A program made the translations under genes and the position numbers. From positions 1 to 31,232 of the forward strand of contig JAISVY010000074.1 in NCBI GenBank assembly GCA_031271325.1: 31,232 nt of DNA, in the 5' to 3' direction. This document shows, in pieces, positions 1 through 7,641 of this stretch. The stretch comes from Oscillospiraceae bacterium (GTDB lineage Bacteria; Bacillota; Clostridia; Oscillospirales; UBA929). Each line of letters starts with the position of its first letter. Positions within the stretch are counted from its first letter, which is position 1. The notes beneath the pieces are model-generated. The model ran no database searches and had not been told where the DNA came from. It saw nothing but the letters and a program-made list of their open reading frames with translations.

Positions 1-110
1 AATTTTGCAACCAGTATCTTTCATCACATATGGTAGAAAATGGCGTGTTGCAGAAACCTTTGCTTGCTGAAATAAACTCGTTTATTCGGGAAATCCTTTT
101 GCTCCCTTGA

Positions 111-1283
111 CAAAACAACACGTTCGCTTATATCCATTCGGAAAAGGATATCTTGAAACTGGTTACGACGCTGATTTCCAATACCAAGGGAGAGCAGAAA
201 GGCGGGGATCCGTTCTGGGAGAAAAGCGAGACCTTACTCTATACGGCTTTGATCGCCTATCTGCACTATGAGTCCCCGGACAGCGAACAGAATTTCTCAA
301 CCCTTGCCGAGATGATCGGCGCGATGGAGGTTCGAGAGGATGAGGAGGATTTTGAAAACAGCGTTGACATGATGTTCAATGGACTGGCGGAGAAAGACCC
401 GGAACACTTCGCCGTCCGGCAATATAAGAAGTACAAGCTCGCGGCGGGCAAAACGGCAAAAAGTATCCTCATTTCCTGCGGCGCGAGACTCGCCGCTTTC
501 GATATTGCCGAGATACGCGAGATTACCATGTACGATGAATTGGAGCTGGATACCGTGGGAGATGAGAAGACCGCGTTGTTTTTCATCATCTCGGATACGG
601 ACTCGTCTTTTAATTTCCTCGTATCAATGGCGTATACGCAATTATTCAACCTGCTTTGCGAGAAGGCGGACGATACTTACGGCGGGCGGCTTCCTTTCCA
701 CGTCCGCTGTCTGATCGACGAAGCGGCGAATATCGGGCAGATTCCAAACCTTGAAAAACTGATGGCGACCATCCGCTCCCGCGAGATCTCCGCCTGCCTG
801 ATTCTGCAGGCGCGATCACAATTGAAGGCTCTGTATAAGGACAGCGCCGATACCATCGCGGGTAACTGTGACACGGCCATTTTCCTCGGCGGTAAAGAGA
901 AAGCGACGCTTGAGGAATGGTCCAAGATGATGGGCAAAGAGACCATATACGCTTACAACACCAGCGAGACCAAAGGCAACAGCCCTTCCTACGGGAAGAA
1001 CTATCAAAAACTCGGAAAGGAATTGATGACCGTAGATGAGCTCGCCGTCATGGACGGAGGGATGTGTATACTGCAGCTTCGCGGTGTGAGACCGTTCCTC
1101 AGTAAAAAGTACGACATCACGGCTCATCCGCTGTATAAGCTGCTTTCCGATTACAACAAACGCAACGCTTTCGACATTGAGAAATACCTCAATACCAAAC
1201 TGGAGGTGAAGCCGGACGATCAATTCAAAGTGATTGACGTTGAACTGGAGGAAGCGCCTCCGCCTGACGCGTTTACCGCATAG
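111..1283 (+). CDS. VirD4/TraG-type coupling protein, 5'-truncated
   Basis: C-terminal two thirds of a type IV secretion coupling ATPase, which docks the relaxase-DNA complex at the conjugation channel. The Walker B region is clear: CLIDEAANIGQIP at about residues 186-198 counted from the TTG at 153, followed by the family-typical IRSREISACLILQ. Further matches are KLAAGKTAKSILISCGARL and MDGGMCILQLRGVRPF. Family members are about 600 residues with an N-terminal membrane anchor and Walker A. Both are absent: the frame meets a TGA at 108-110, and recognisable family sequence begins only at AYIHSEKDIL (about 126-155). The TTG at 153 lies inside conserved sequence, so it is not the ancestral start. 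Without Walker A this copy should not hydrolyse ATP. It heads the transfer gene cluster. The missing part may lie beyond the window or be lost. Family assignment is firm; the truncation is seen directly. Confidence 0.85.
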   Translation, partial: QNNTFAYIHSEKDILKLVTTLISNTKGEQKGGDPFWEKSETLLYTALIAYLHYESPDSEQNFSTLAEMIGAMEVREDEEDFENSVDMMFNGLAEKDPEHFAVRQYKKYKLAAGKTAKSILISCGARLAAFDIAEIREITMYDELELDTVGDEKTALFFIISDTDSSFNFLVSMAYTQLFNLLCEKADDTYGGRLPFHVRCLIDEAANIGQIPNLEKLMATIRSREISACLILQARSQLKALYKDSADTIAGNCDTAIFLGGKEKATLEEWSKMMGKETIYAYNTSETKGNSPSYGKNYQKLGKELMTVDELAVMDGGMCILQLRGVRPFLSKKYDITAHPLYKLLSDYNKRNAFDIEKYLNTKLEVKPDDQFKVIDVELEEAPPPDAFTA

Positions 1284-1292
1284 AACTATTTC

Positions 1293-1333
1293 ACCGCCCG
1301 AGTGCCGAATCGCAAGGGTTATGGCGGTTTTTT
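1293..1333 (+). terminator. possible terminator after virD4
   Basis: ACCGCC (1293-1298) pairs with GGCGGT (1323-1328) and is followed by six T (1328-1333). The stem is only 6 bp and the loop about 24 nt, so this is a weak intrinsic terminator or attenuator between virD4 and the Maff2 gene. Confidence 0.4.
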
Positions 1334-1372
1334 GTGCTTACAAAATCCATTATATAGAAGGGAGCAATCGCA

Positions 1373-1588
1373 TTGGCATTTTTCACTGAAGCAATCGGAA
1401 CCCTGCAAACACTCGTGGTCGCGCTTGGCGCCGGCCTCGCGGTATGGGGAGGAATCAACCTACTGGAAGGGTATGGGAACGATAACCCCGGCGCGAAATC
1501 TCAAGGGATAAAGCAGCTCATGACCGGCGGCGGTGTGGCATTGATCGGGATGGTGCTGGTACCGCTGCTGTCCGATCTTTTCGGCTAA
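1373..1588 (+). CDS. Maff2-family small membrane protein (VirB2/pilin-like)
   Basis: A 71-residue protein with two hydrophobic segments (about residues 10-30 and 50-68) flanking a short hydrophilic loop with EGYGNDNPGAKSQG. This is the pattern of the Maff2 family, found immediately after VirD4 in Clostridia conjugative elements and usually equated with VirB2-like channel or pilin subunits. The start is TTG at 1373, preceded by GAAGGGAG at a suitable distance. The next gene, a VirB6-like protein, begins 4 nt after the stop, so the two are co-translated. The family is recognised from layout and sequence; the pilin role is inferred by analogy with VirB2. Confidence 0.8.
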   Translation: MAFFTEAIGTLQTLVVALGAGLAVWGGINLLEGYGNDNPGAKSQGIKQLMTGGGVALIGMVLVPLLSDLFG

Positions 1589-1591
1589 ACT

Positions 1592-2461
1592 ATGGATTGG
1601 CTGTTTGGCTGGCTAACCGACTGGATCAAGCAGGGACTGATCGATTCGATCATGGGCAACTTCACGAATATGTACGCAATGATTAACACGGAAGTGGGCA
1701 ACATCGCGGCGAACGTGGGACAAACCCCAGAGGGCTGGAATTCCAGAGTATACTCCATGATCAAAACCCTGTCCGAATCCGCCGTCATCCCGATAGCGGG
1801 AATGATCCTTACCTTCGTCCTGTGTTACGAATTGATCCAGCTTATCATCGAGCGGAACAATATGCACGAATTCGAGACATACGCGATTTACAAATGGATC
1901 GTGAAAACCTTCTGCGCCGTTTACATCCTTTCGAATACCTTCAATCTAGTGATGGGTGTATTCGGTCTGGCGCAGCAAGCGGTGAATCAAAGCGCGGGCA
2001 TAATATCCGGCAACCTAGCTGTGGGAGCCAACGCCGCGCTCGCCGATCTTGAGGCGATGCTTCAGGAGATGGGCATGTGGGAACTGATTGGACTTTGGCT
2101 GGAATCATGGGTGATCGGCTTAAGTCTGTCTGTCATGTCGATCTGCATTATGATCATCGTATACGGGCGGATGATTGAGATATACATCACCGTATCGGTC
2201 GCACCGATACCCCTGTCTACGATGGCGAACCGGGAATGGGGTCAGATCGGCAATAACTATCTAAAATCTTTGTTCGCGCTAGCATTTCAAGGATTCCTGA
2301 TCATGATCTGCGTGGCGGTCTACGCGGTATTGGTGCAGAGCATCCCTTCGGCGAGTAATGTCCACGGCGCTCTATGGGGCGCGGTGGGTTACACGGTGCT
2401 GCTCTGCTTCGCGCTGTTCAAAACAGGCAGCTTATCCAAGAGCCTGTTTTCCGCGCATTAA
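1592..2461 (+). CDS. VirB6/TrbL-like conjugation membrane protein
   Basis: A 289-residue polytopic membrane protein. Hydrophobic helices are visible at about residues 64-85, 103-125, 160-195, 198-210, 230-255 and 262-280. The hydrophilic N-terminal region and the placement right after the Maff2 gene match the VirB6/TrbL component of Gram-positive ICE secretion systems, which forms part of the inner channel. No catalytic motif is expected or seen. The start is ATG at 1592, 4 nt after the upstream stop. It belongs to the same transcript as the flanking transfer genes. The assignment rests on topology, size and synteny. Confidence 0.8.
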   Translation: MDWLFGWLTDWIKQGLIDSIMGNFTNMYAMINTEVGNIAANVGQTPEGWNSRVYSMIKTLSESAVIPIAGMILTFVLCYELIQLIIERNNMHEFETYAIYKWIVKTFCAVYILSNTFNLVMGVFGLAQQAVNQSAGIISGNLAVGANAALADLEAMLQEMGMWELIGLWLESWVIGLSLSVMSICIMIIVYGRMIEIYITVSVAPIPLSTMANREWGQIGNNYLKSLFALAFQGFLIMICVAVYAVLVQSIPSASNVHGALWGAVGYTVLLCFALFKTGSLSKSLFSAH

Positions 2462-2468
2462 CCGGGCA

Positions 2469-2492
2469 CTCGAAAACTCACTTGTTTTCGAG
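2469..2492. other. perfect hairpin between virB6-like and spoVG-like genes
   Basis: CTCGAAAAC (2469-2477) and GTTTTCGAG (2484-2492) form a perfect 9-bp stem with a 6-nt loop. It lacks a T-tract, so it is better seen as an RNA-processing or stability hairpin than as a terminator. Confidence 0.45.
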
Positions 2493-2529
2493 GCAACCAT
2501 AACTCAATATAAGCAGGAGGTCATTTCCA

Positions 2530-2970
2530 ATGGGAAATTTCACGATCAATAAAACGAACGCGGAAACCGGCGAGGTTACGGGCGTTTTGAACTGCGAGGT
2601 ACGCGCTCATCCGATCGCGGAACCGAAAGGACGAACAAAGGGCTTCGCCAGCATTACAATTGAAGGCGTATTCGGCGTACACGGCATCAGCATCATCGAG
2701 GGGAAGAACGGGCTATTCGTATCCATGCCGCAGACACGGGACGCCAAAGGCGAGTATAAGGATTTGGTTCATCCTATCGTGAAAGGCGGGCGCGATGTTA
2801 TCAAAGACGCGGTACTTGCCGAGTTCGCCCTTGCGCTGGACGCGATGGCGGCGCAGAAGGAATCCACCGTACAGAAACTGCGGGACGCGGCGACTGCGGC
2901 GAAGGGGCAAGCCACGCCGGAAGCCGGAAGGACGCCGAAGAACAAGAATAAAACAGACCCGGAGCATTAA
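2530..2970 (+). CDS. SpoVG-family protein
   Basis: A 146-residue protein whose first ~105 residues look like SpoVG: a short beta-rich start, then AEPKGRTKGFASITIEGVF, GISIIEGKNGLFVSMP and KDLVHPI. SpoVG is a small site-specific nucleic-acid-binding regulator. ICE-borne copies sit inside transfer operons, where their role is not settled. The last ~40 residues are a basic Ala/Lys/Pro-rich tail. The ATG at 2530 is preceded by AGGAGG (2515-2520). Downstream, the methyltransferase starts 39 nt after the stop. The family is confident; a function in controlling transfer genes is inference. Confidence 0.8.
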   Translation: MGNFTINKTNAETGEVTGVLNCEVRAHPIAEPKGRTKGFASITIEGVFGVHGISIIEGKNGLFVSMPQTRDAKGEYKDLVHPIVKGGRDVIKDAVLAEFALALDAMAAQKESTVQKLRDAATAAKGQATPEAGRTPKNKNKTDPEH

Positions 2971-3009
2971 GCGTTTTCGACATATACCCGGAATAATAGG
3001 AGGTTGAAA

Positions 3010-4659
3010 GTGAGAACCAAAAACCACATAGCGACGCTCGGCAGCTTATTCGACGGCATAGGGGGATTCCCCTATGCCGCTGTTTTTTTCGGGATACAGC
3101 CGTTATGGGCGAGCGAAATACTGCCGCAGGCTGTCTCGGTTACGAGGCGGCATCTGCCGGAAATGAAGCATTTCGGCGATATCACCATGCTCCGCGGGGA
3201 CGAGCTGCCGCCGGTGGATATCATCACGTTCGGCAGCCCGTGTCAGGATCTCAGCGTCGCCGGGAAACGCGCCGGTCTGAACGGCGAGCGTTCCGGCCTG
3301 TTCGCGGAGGCCATCAGAATCATCGATGAAATGAGGATTGCCACAGATGGAATCTACCCAAGGTATGCCGTATGGGAGAACGTCCCCGGCGCGCTGTCCA
3401 GCGGGAAGCCTGCCGGAAGTGACTTTCAAGCGGTGCTTGAATCGTTCGCAAAAACCAAAATTCCAATGCCTATATCCGGGAAATGGGCAAACGCCGGTAT
3501 GGTGCGAGGCTTCGGAGCTTCTGTCGCTTGGTGCGTGTACAACGCCCAATATTTCGGAGTGCCACAGCGACGCAGACGAATCTTTCTTGTCTGCGATTTT
3601 GGAGGCGGATGCGCCGGCGAAATATTATTTGTCCCCAAAAGCCTGTTTGGGTATTTTACGGCGCGCGGAGCGCAGGGGCAAAGATTTGCCTCCGATGCTG
3701 AAAGAGGCGCTGGAGGCGCAAGCGCAAACTGCCTGACGCCGTGGGATGCGCAGCAGACGCGGGTGTTCACGGAGGACGGTCTGTCGCCTACGCTGGCCGG
3801 CGCGGACGGCGGCGGCGGGCGCAATCCTGCCGGATTGGTGTTTACTACGCTGGGCGTACATCAGAACGGAAACGGCGAGGTAAACACGGCAACGGAAGCC
3901 GCTTATACGCTGAACACTAACGGCAACGCCACCAGGCGTAACGCGCCGGTTGTCGCGCATCCCGCCATCTGCGGTACGCTTGTCGCGTCCGGCGCCGGAC
4001 TGTCGCGCACTGCGGGACTCGCGAGCGAGACGGAATTATGCGTCGTTGTACCGGACGGCGGCGTTATCCCCATCCAAGACAAAGCGACGCGGTATATTGG
4101 CGGCGGCGCCGGCAACGGACTCGGCGTCGGAAAACCCGGCGATCCCGCACCCACCGTCACGGCGGGAGACCGACACGCTGTGGCGGCTTACGCTCTGCAA
4201 GGCAACATGATCGGTCGTATGGAACACAACGGGCCTCGCGGAGACGGCGTAAAGGAAAACATTAGTTTCGCTCTCACCGCAACGGACACCCCGGCGGTTG
4301 CGGCGGTAGACTGCCGCAACTGTACAGAAATCGGCGATATTTCCGGAACTCTGCAAGCCAAAGATAAGCCGGGGTATTCGCTCCATTTCCAAAACCCCGT
4401 CCGCGCCGGATACATCGTGCGTCGTCTAACGCCCACCGAATGCGAGCGGCTTCAAGGTTACCCGGACGGCTGGACGCGCTACGAGCAAAACGGGAAAGAA
4501 ATCAGCGATTCCCGGCGTTATCAGATGCTGGGGAACTCTGTCGCGGTACCGTGCGTGGCGTATATCCTCTTGGGGATCGCGGAGCGGATGGATCCCGATT
4601 ACAACCCCGTTGATTCTAGAGAGTCCGCCACAGTTTATGGCGGAGAGGAGGCGGCATAA
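3010..4659 (+). CDS. C5-cytosine DNA methyltransferase (orphan)
   Basis: About 549 residues. It methylates cytosine C5 in a specific DNA site using S-adenosylmethionine. All core motifs are visible in order: SAM-binding GSLFDGIGG (motif I), the catalytic PCQ loop GSPCQDLSVAGKR (Cys about 78), WENVPGAL with the ENV triad, QYFGVPQRRRRIF (motif VIII), RRLTPTECERLQGYP (motif IX) and YQMLGNSVAVP (motif X). About 270 Gly-rich residues between VIII and IX (nt 3600-4420) form an unusually long target-recognition region. AGGAGG at 2998-3003 sits 6 nt before GTG 3010 but abuts the TTG at 3004, so GTG 3010 is preferred. No restriction enzyme gene is adjacent. It lies inside the transfer operon and joins prgI without a gap. 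Probable role: protecting transferred DNA from host restriction, which is inference. Confidence 0.92.
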   Translation: MRTKNHIATLGSLFDGIGGFPYAAVFFGIQPLWASEILPQAVSVTRRHLPEMKHFGDITMLRGDELPPVDIITFGSPCQDLSVAGKRAGLNGERSGLFAEAIRIIDEMRIATDGIYPRYAVWENVPGALSSGKPAGSDFQAVLESFAKTKIPMPISGKWANAGMVRGFGASVAWCVYNAQYFGVPQRRRRIFLVCDFGGGCAGEILFVPKSLFGYFTARGAQGQRFASDAERGAGGASANCLTPWDAQQTRVFTEDGLSPTLAGADGGGGRNPAGLVFTTLGVHQNGNGEVNTATEAAYTLNTNGNATRRNAPVVAHPAICGTLVASGAGLSRTAGLASETELCVVVPDGGVIPIQDKATRYIGGGAGNGLGVGKPGDPAPTVTAGDRHAVAAYALQGNMIGRMEHNGPRGDGVKENISFALTATDTPAVAAVDCRNCTEIGDISGTLQAKDKPGYSLHFQNPVRAGYIVRRLTPTECERLQGYPDGWTRYEQNGKEISDSRRYQMLGNSVAVPCVAYILLGIAERMDPDYNPVDSRESATVYGGEEAA

Positions 4660-5184
4660 ATGGCCTACGTACCTGTGCCGAAAGACCTGACCAAAATCAA
4701 GACGAAGGTGGCGTTGAACCTCACAAAGCGTCAGTTGCTCTGCTTCTCACTCGCCGCCGTGATTGGGGTACCCGCCTATCTGCTCACGCGGGGAGCTATC
4801 GGCGGAAGCGGCGCGGTATTCCTCATGATCGGGCTGATGCTGCCTTTTTTCTTCATGGCGATGTACGAAAAAGACGGGTTGTCCGCGGAGAAGGTCATCC
4901 GCAACTATATCCGCGCAAAGCTCTGGCCGGGTGTACGCCCATACCGAACGGTGAATATTTATATCGAAGTGTTGAAAATTACTTGTTCGCCTGAAAGGCG
5001 AACGAGCGAAGCGCTTGCGAGCAGGCGCCTTTGGCGCGGTGTCGCAAGCCGGAGCGGGCAATTTTCAACATGCCACAACAAAAATTTAGCTGAGGAGGGC
5101 AAACGCGTTGCAAAACAAGCGAAAGCGGCAGGAGCGCCGGCTGCGAGTAAACATACGTCAGGCAAAAAACCGAAGAGACGATGA
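4660..5184 (+). CDS. PrgI-family (VirB3-like) protein with in-frame palindrome insert
   Basis: The N-terminal ~110 residues match PrgI: MAYVPVPKDLTKIKTKVALN, two membrane helices (about 28-46 and 48-68), then the MYEKDG and WPGVRPYRT signatures. PrgI is the VirB3-like membrane partner of VirB4. At 174 residues it is longer than expected, because residues about 105-137 are encoded by a 99-bp palindromic element (4971-5069) that keeps the frame. The tail after it is a basic Ala/Lys-rich stretch. It starts right at the methyltransferase stop, and its end overlaps the virB4 start by 77 nt. Identity of the family is firm. Whether the lengthened protein works is unknown. Confidence 0.82.
   Translation: MAYVPVPKDLTKIKTKVALNLTKRQLLCFSLAAVIGVPAYLLTRGAIGGSGAVFLMIGLMLPFFFMAMYEKDGLSAEKVIRNYIRAKLWPGVRPYRTVNIYIEVLKITCSPERRTSEALASRRLWRGVASRSGQFSTCHNKNLAEEGKRVAKQAKAAGAPAASKHTSGKKPKRR
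4971..5069. repeat. 99-bp palindromic element inside prgI
   Basis: Outer arms GTTGAAAATT (4971-4980) and AATTTTCAAC (5060-5069) are perfect inverted repeats. Inside lie two more perfect stems: GTTCGCC/GGCGAAC (4985-5003) and GCTTGCGA/TCGCAAGC (5013-5049). The whole is 99 bp, exactly 33 codons, so the reading frame is kept. It resembles protein-coding palindromic elements such as the Rickettsia RPEs in style only; no family is claimed. Confidence 0.75.
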
Positions 5185-7582
5185 CCCCCAACCTGTGCGC
5201 GGCACCGGGCAAAAGACAACGCCGCCGGTCAAGGGCGGTATCGGCGCCGTGATAAAGACGCGCGCGTTCGGGCGGGCGGACGCGCCGAAGACCGCGCAGC
5301 AGACGCTTCCCTACCGGGAAATCTACCGGGACGGCATCTGCCGCGTAAACAGCAGACTGTATACGAAAACGGTGATGTTCACGGATATCAACTACCAATT
5401 GGCGCAGAACGAGGACAAGAGCGCCATCTTTGAATCGTACTGCGACTTCCTCAACTATTTCGATTCCTCCATCACCGTACAGCTCACCTTTATCAACCGG
5501 CGCGTGGATATCAAGGAGTTCCAGCAATCCATCGACATCCCGGATAAAGACGACGCGTTCCGCGGCATCCGCCGCGAGTATGCCGATATGCTGAAGAACC
5601 AACTTGCGCGCGGCAACAACGGTCTTATCAAGACGAAATACATCACCTTCGGGATTGAAGCCGCGTCGTTGAAAGAGGCGAAGCCTCGGCTTGAGCGGAT
5701 CGAGATCGATGTCCTCAACAACTTCAAGGCGCTCGGCGTGGCGGCGCGTCCGCTGGACGGAACCGAGCGACTCGCGGTACTGCACGGGCAGCTCCACCCG
5801 GACGGTTCGGATAAGCTGCGTTTCCACTGGAACGACCTGCCCCGGTCGGGTCTGTCCACAAAAGACTATATCGCGCCCACCTCGTTTGATTTCCGGGACG
5901 GGCGAACCTTCCGGGTTGGGACGCAGATCGGCGCGGTTAGCTTCCTGCAGATCATGGCGCCGGAGCTAACAGACCGCCTGCTGGCCGATTTCCTCGATTT
6001 GAATACCGCCATCACGGTTAATATGCATATACGAAGCATCGACCAGACCGAGGCGATTAAGACGATCAAGCGTAAACTCACCGATTTGGACAAAATGCGG
6101 ATAGAGGAACAGAAGAAAGCCGTCCGCTCCGGCTACGATATGGATGTGTTGCCGCCGGATCTCATTACCTACGGCAAGGAAGCGCAGACGCTCCTGAACG
6201 ATCTCCAATCCCGCAACGAGCGGATGTTCCTCGCCACCGTGCTGGTAACGAATACATCGGCGAAAAAGCAGAAACTGGAGGACGACGTCTTTGCCGCGGC
6301 GGGTGTGGCGCAGAAGTATAACTGCGCCTTAAAGCGGCTGGACTGGCAGCAGGAGCAGGGATTCCTGTCCTCTCTCGCGCTCGGTGTGAATCAGATTGAG
6401 ATACAACGCGGTCTTACGACATCCTCCACCGCGATCTTCGTGCCGTTCACGACATGCGAGTTATTTATGGACGGCGAGGCGCTTTACTACGGGCTTAACG
6501 CTCTTTCCAATAACTTAATCATGGCGGACCGTAAACGCCTGAAGGCGCCGAACGGTCTGTTCCTCGGTACGCCCGGAAGCGGGAAATCGTTCAGCGCCAA
6601 GCGCGAAATCGTTAACGTTTTCCTCATGACAAACGATGATATCATTATCTCGGATCCAGAAGGGGAATATTTTCCAATCGTGAACAGACTTGGCGGTCAG
6701 GTGATTAAGCTGTCGCCGGTATCCGCGCAATACGTAAACCCGATGGACATCAATCCCGATTACGCGGACGACGAAGACCCCCTGACGCTGAAGTCCGACT
6801 TCATTCTGTCTCTGTGCGAGCTAATCGTGGGCGGTAAAGACGGACTCGCTCCGGTGGAGAAGACGATCATAGACCGCTGCGTGCGGTTGGTTTACCGGGA
6901 TTACCTGATCAATCCCGATCCCGCCCGGATGCCGGTGCTGGAGGATTTGTACAATCTTCTGCGTTCACAGGCGGAGCCGGAGGCTCAGCATCTTGCCACC
7001 GCGTTAGAGATTTACGTCACCGGCTCGCTGAACGTGTTCAATCACCGTACCAACGTCGACGTGAACAACCGCCTTGTCTGCTTCGATATCAAAGAACTCG
7101 GCAAGGGGTTAAAAAAGATCGCCATGCTGATCCTTCAGGATGCGGTTTGGAACCGGGTTACAATCAACCGGGCGGCGAAAAAGACAACGTGGTTCTATAT
7201 AGACGAGATGCACCTTTTATTGAAAGAGGAACAGACCGCGGCGTATACGGTGGAGATATGGAAGCGTTTTCGTAAGTGGGGCGGTATCCCTAGTGGTCTT
7301 ACGCAGAACGTCAAAGACTTGCTGGCTTCCCGCGAGATAGAGAACATCATGGAAAACAGCGACTTCATCTATATGCTGAACCAAGCCGCCGGCGACCGGC
7401 AGATCCTCGCGAAGCAGCTCGGTATATCGCCGCATCAGCTCTCTTACGTGACCCACTCCAATGCCGGAGAGGGTCTTTTATTTTACGGAGATGTGATCAT
7501 TCCGTTTACGGACCGCTTCCCGAAGGATACCGAACTCTACGCTCTGCTGAATACCCGCCCAGAATCCGCGGCGTCTTCATAG
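5108..7582 (+). CDS. VirB4/TraE-type conjugation ATPase
   Basis: An 824-residue ATPase that powers assembly of the conjugation channel. Family signatures include PYREIYRDGICRV, DINYQLAQNEDKSAIFE, Walker A FLGTPGSGKSFSAKRE (about residues 485-500), DPEGEYFPIVNRLGGQVIKL, and Walker B WFYIDEMHLLL with the following KWGGIPSGLTQNVKDLL. Length is normal for the Gram-positive VirB4 family. The start is TTG at 5108 with GAGGAGGG about 8 nt upstream. The start lies inside the end of prgI (77-nt overlap, different frame), implying translational coupling. No defect is visible, so this ATPase looks intact even though the VirD4 gene is truncated. Confidence 0.95.
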   Translation: MQNKRKRQERRLRVNIRQAKNRRDDDPQPVRGTGQKTTPPVKGGIGAVIKTRAFGRADAPKTAQQTLPYREIYRDGICRVNSRLYTKTVMFTDINYQLAQNEDKSAIFESYCDFLNYFDSSITVQLTFINRRVDIKEFQQSIDIPDKDDAFRGIRREYADMLKNQLARGNNGLIKTKYITFGIEAASLKEAKPRLERIEIDVLNNFKALGVAARPLDGTERLAVLHGQLHPDGSDKLRFHWNDLPRSGLSTKDYIAPTSFDFRDGRTFRVGTQIGAVSFLQIMAPELTDRLLADFLDLNTAITVNMHIRSIDQTEAIKTIKRKLTDLDKMRIEEQKKAVRSGYDMDVLPPDLITYGKEAQTLLNDLQSRNERMFLATVLVTNTSAKKQKLEDDVFAAAGVAQKYNCALKRLDWQQEQGFLSSLALGVNQIEIQRGLTTSSTAIFVPFTTCELFMDGEALYYGLNALSNNLIMADRKRLKAPNGLFLGTPGSGKSFSAKREIVNVFLMTNDDIIISDPEGEYFPIVNRLGGQVIKLSPVSAQYVNPMDINPDYADDEDPLTLKSDFILSLCELIVGGKDGLAPVEKTIIDRCVRLVYRDYLINPDPARMPVLEDLYNLLRSQAEPEAQHLATALEIYVTGSLNVFNHRTNVDVNNRLVCFDIKELGKGLKKIAMLILQDAVWNRVTINRAAKKTTWFYIDEMHLLLKEEQTAAYTVEIWKRFRKWGGIPSGLTQNVKDLLASREIENIMENSDFIYMLNQAAGDRQILAKQLGISPHQLSYVTHSNAGEGLLFYGDVIIPFTDRFPKDTELYALLNTRPESAASS

Positions 7583-7641
7583 TCATGCGCGCTGAGATAG
7601 AGTGTCCGAACAGACAAAAGGATTGCTGAGGTGATCATTCA

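Noticed and set aside
107..135. Promoter TTGACA...TATATC ahead of the truncated virD4
   Set aside because: The -35 is perfect but the -10 is poor and the spacing is 16; left as chance without more support.
4979..5827. 282-residue minus-strand ORF opposite virB4
   Set aside because: Shadow of the virB4/prgI coding strand in GC-rich DNA; charged low-information sequence and no ribosome site.
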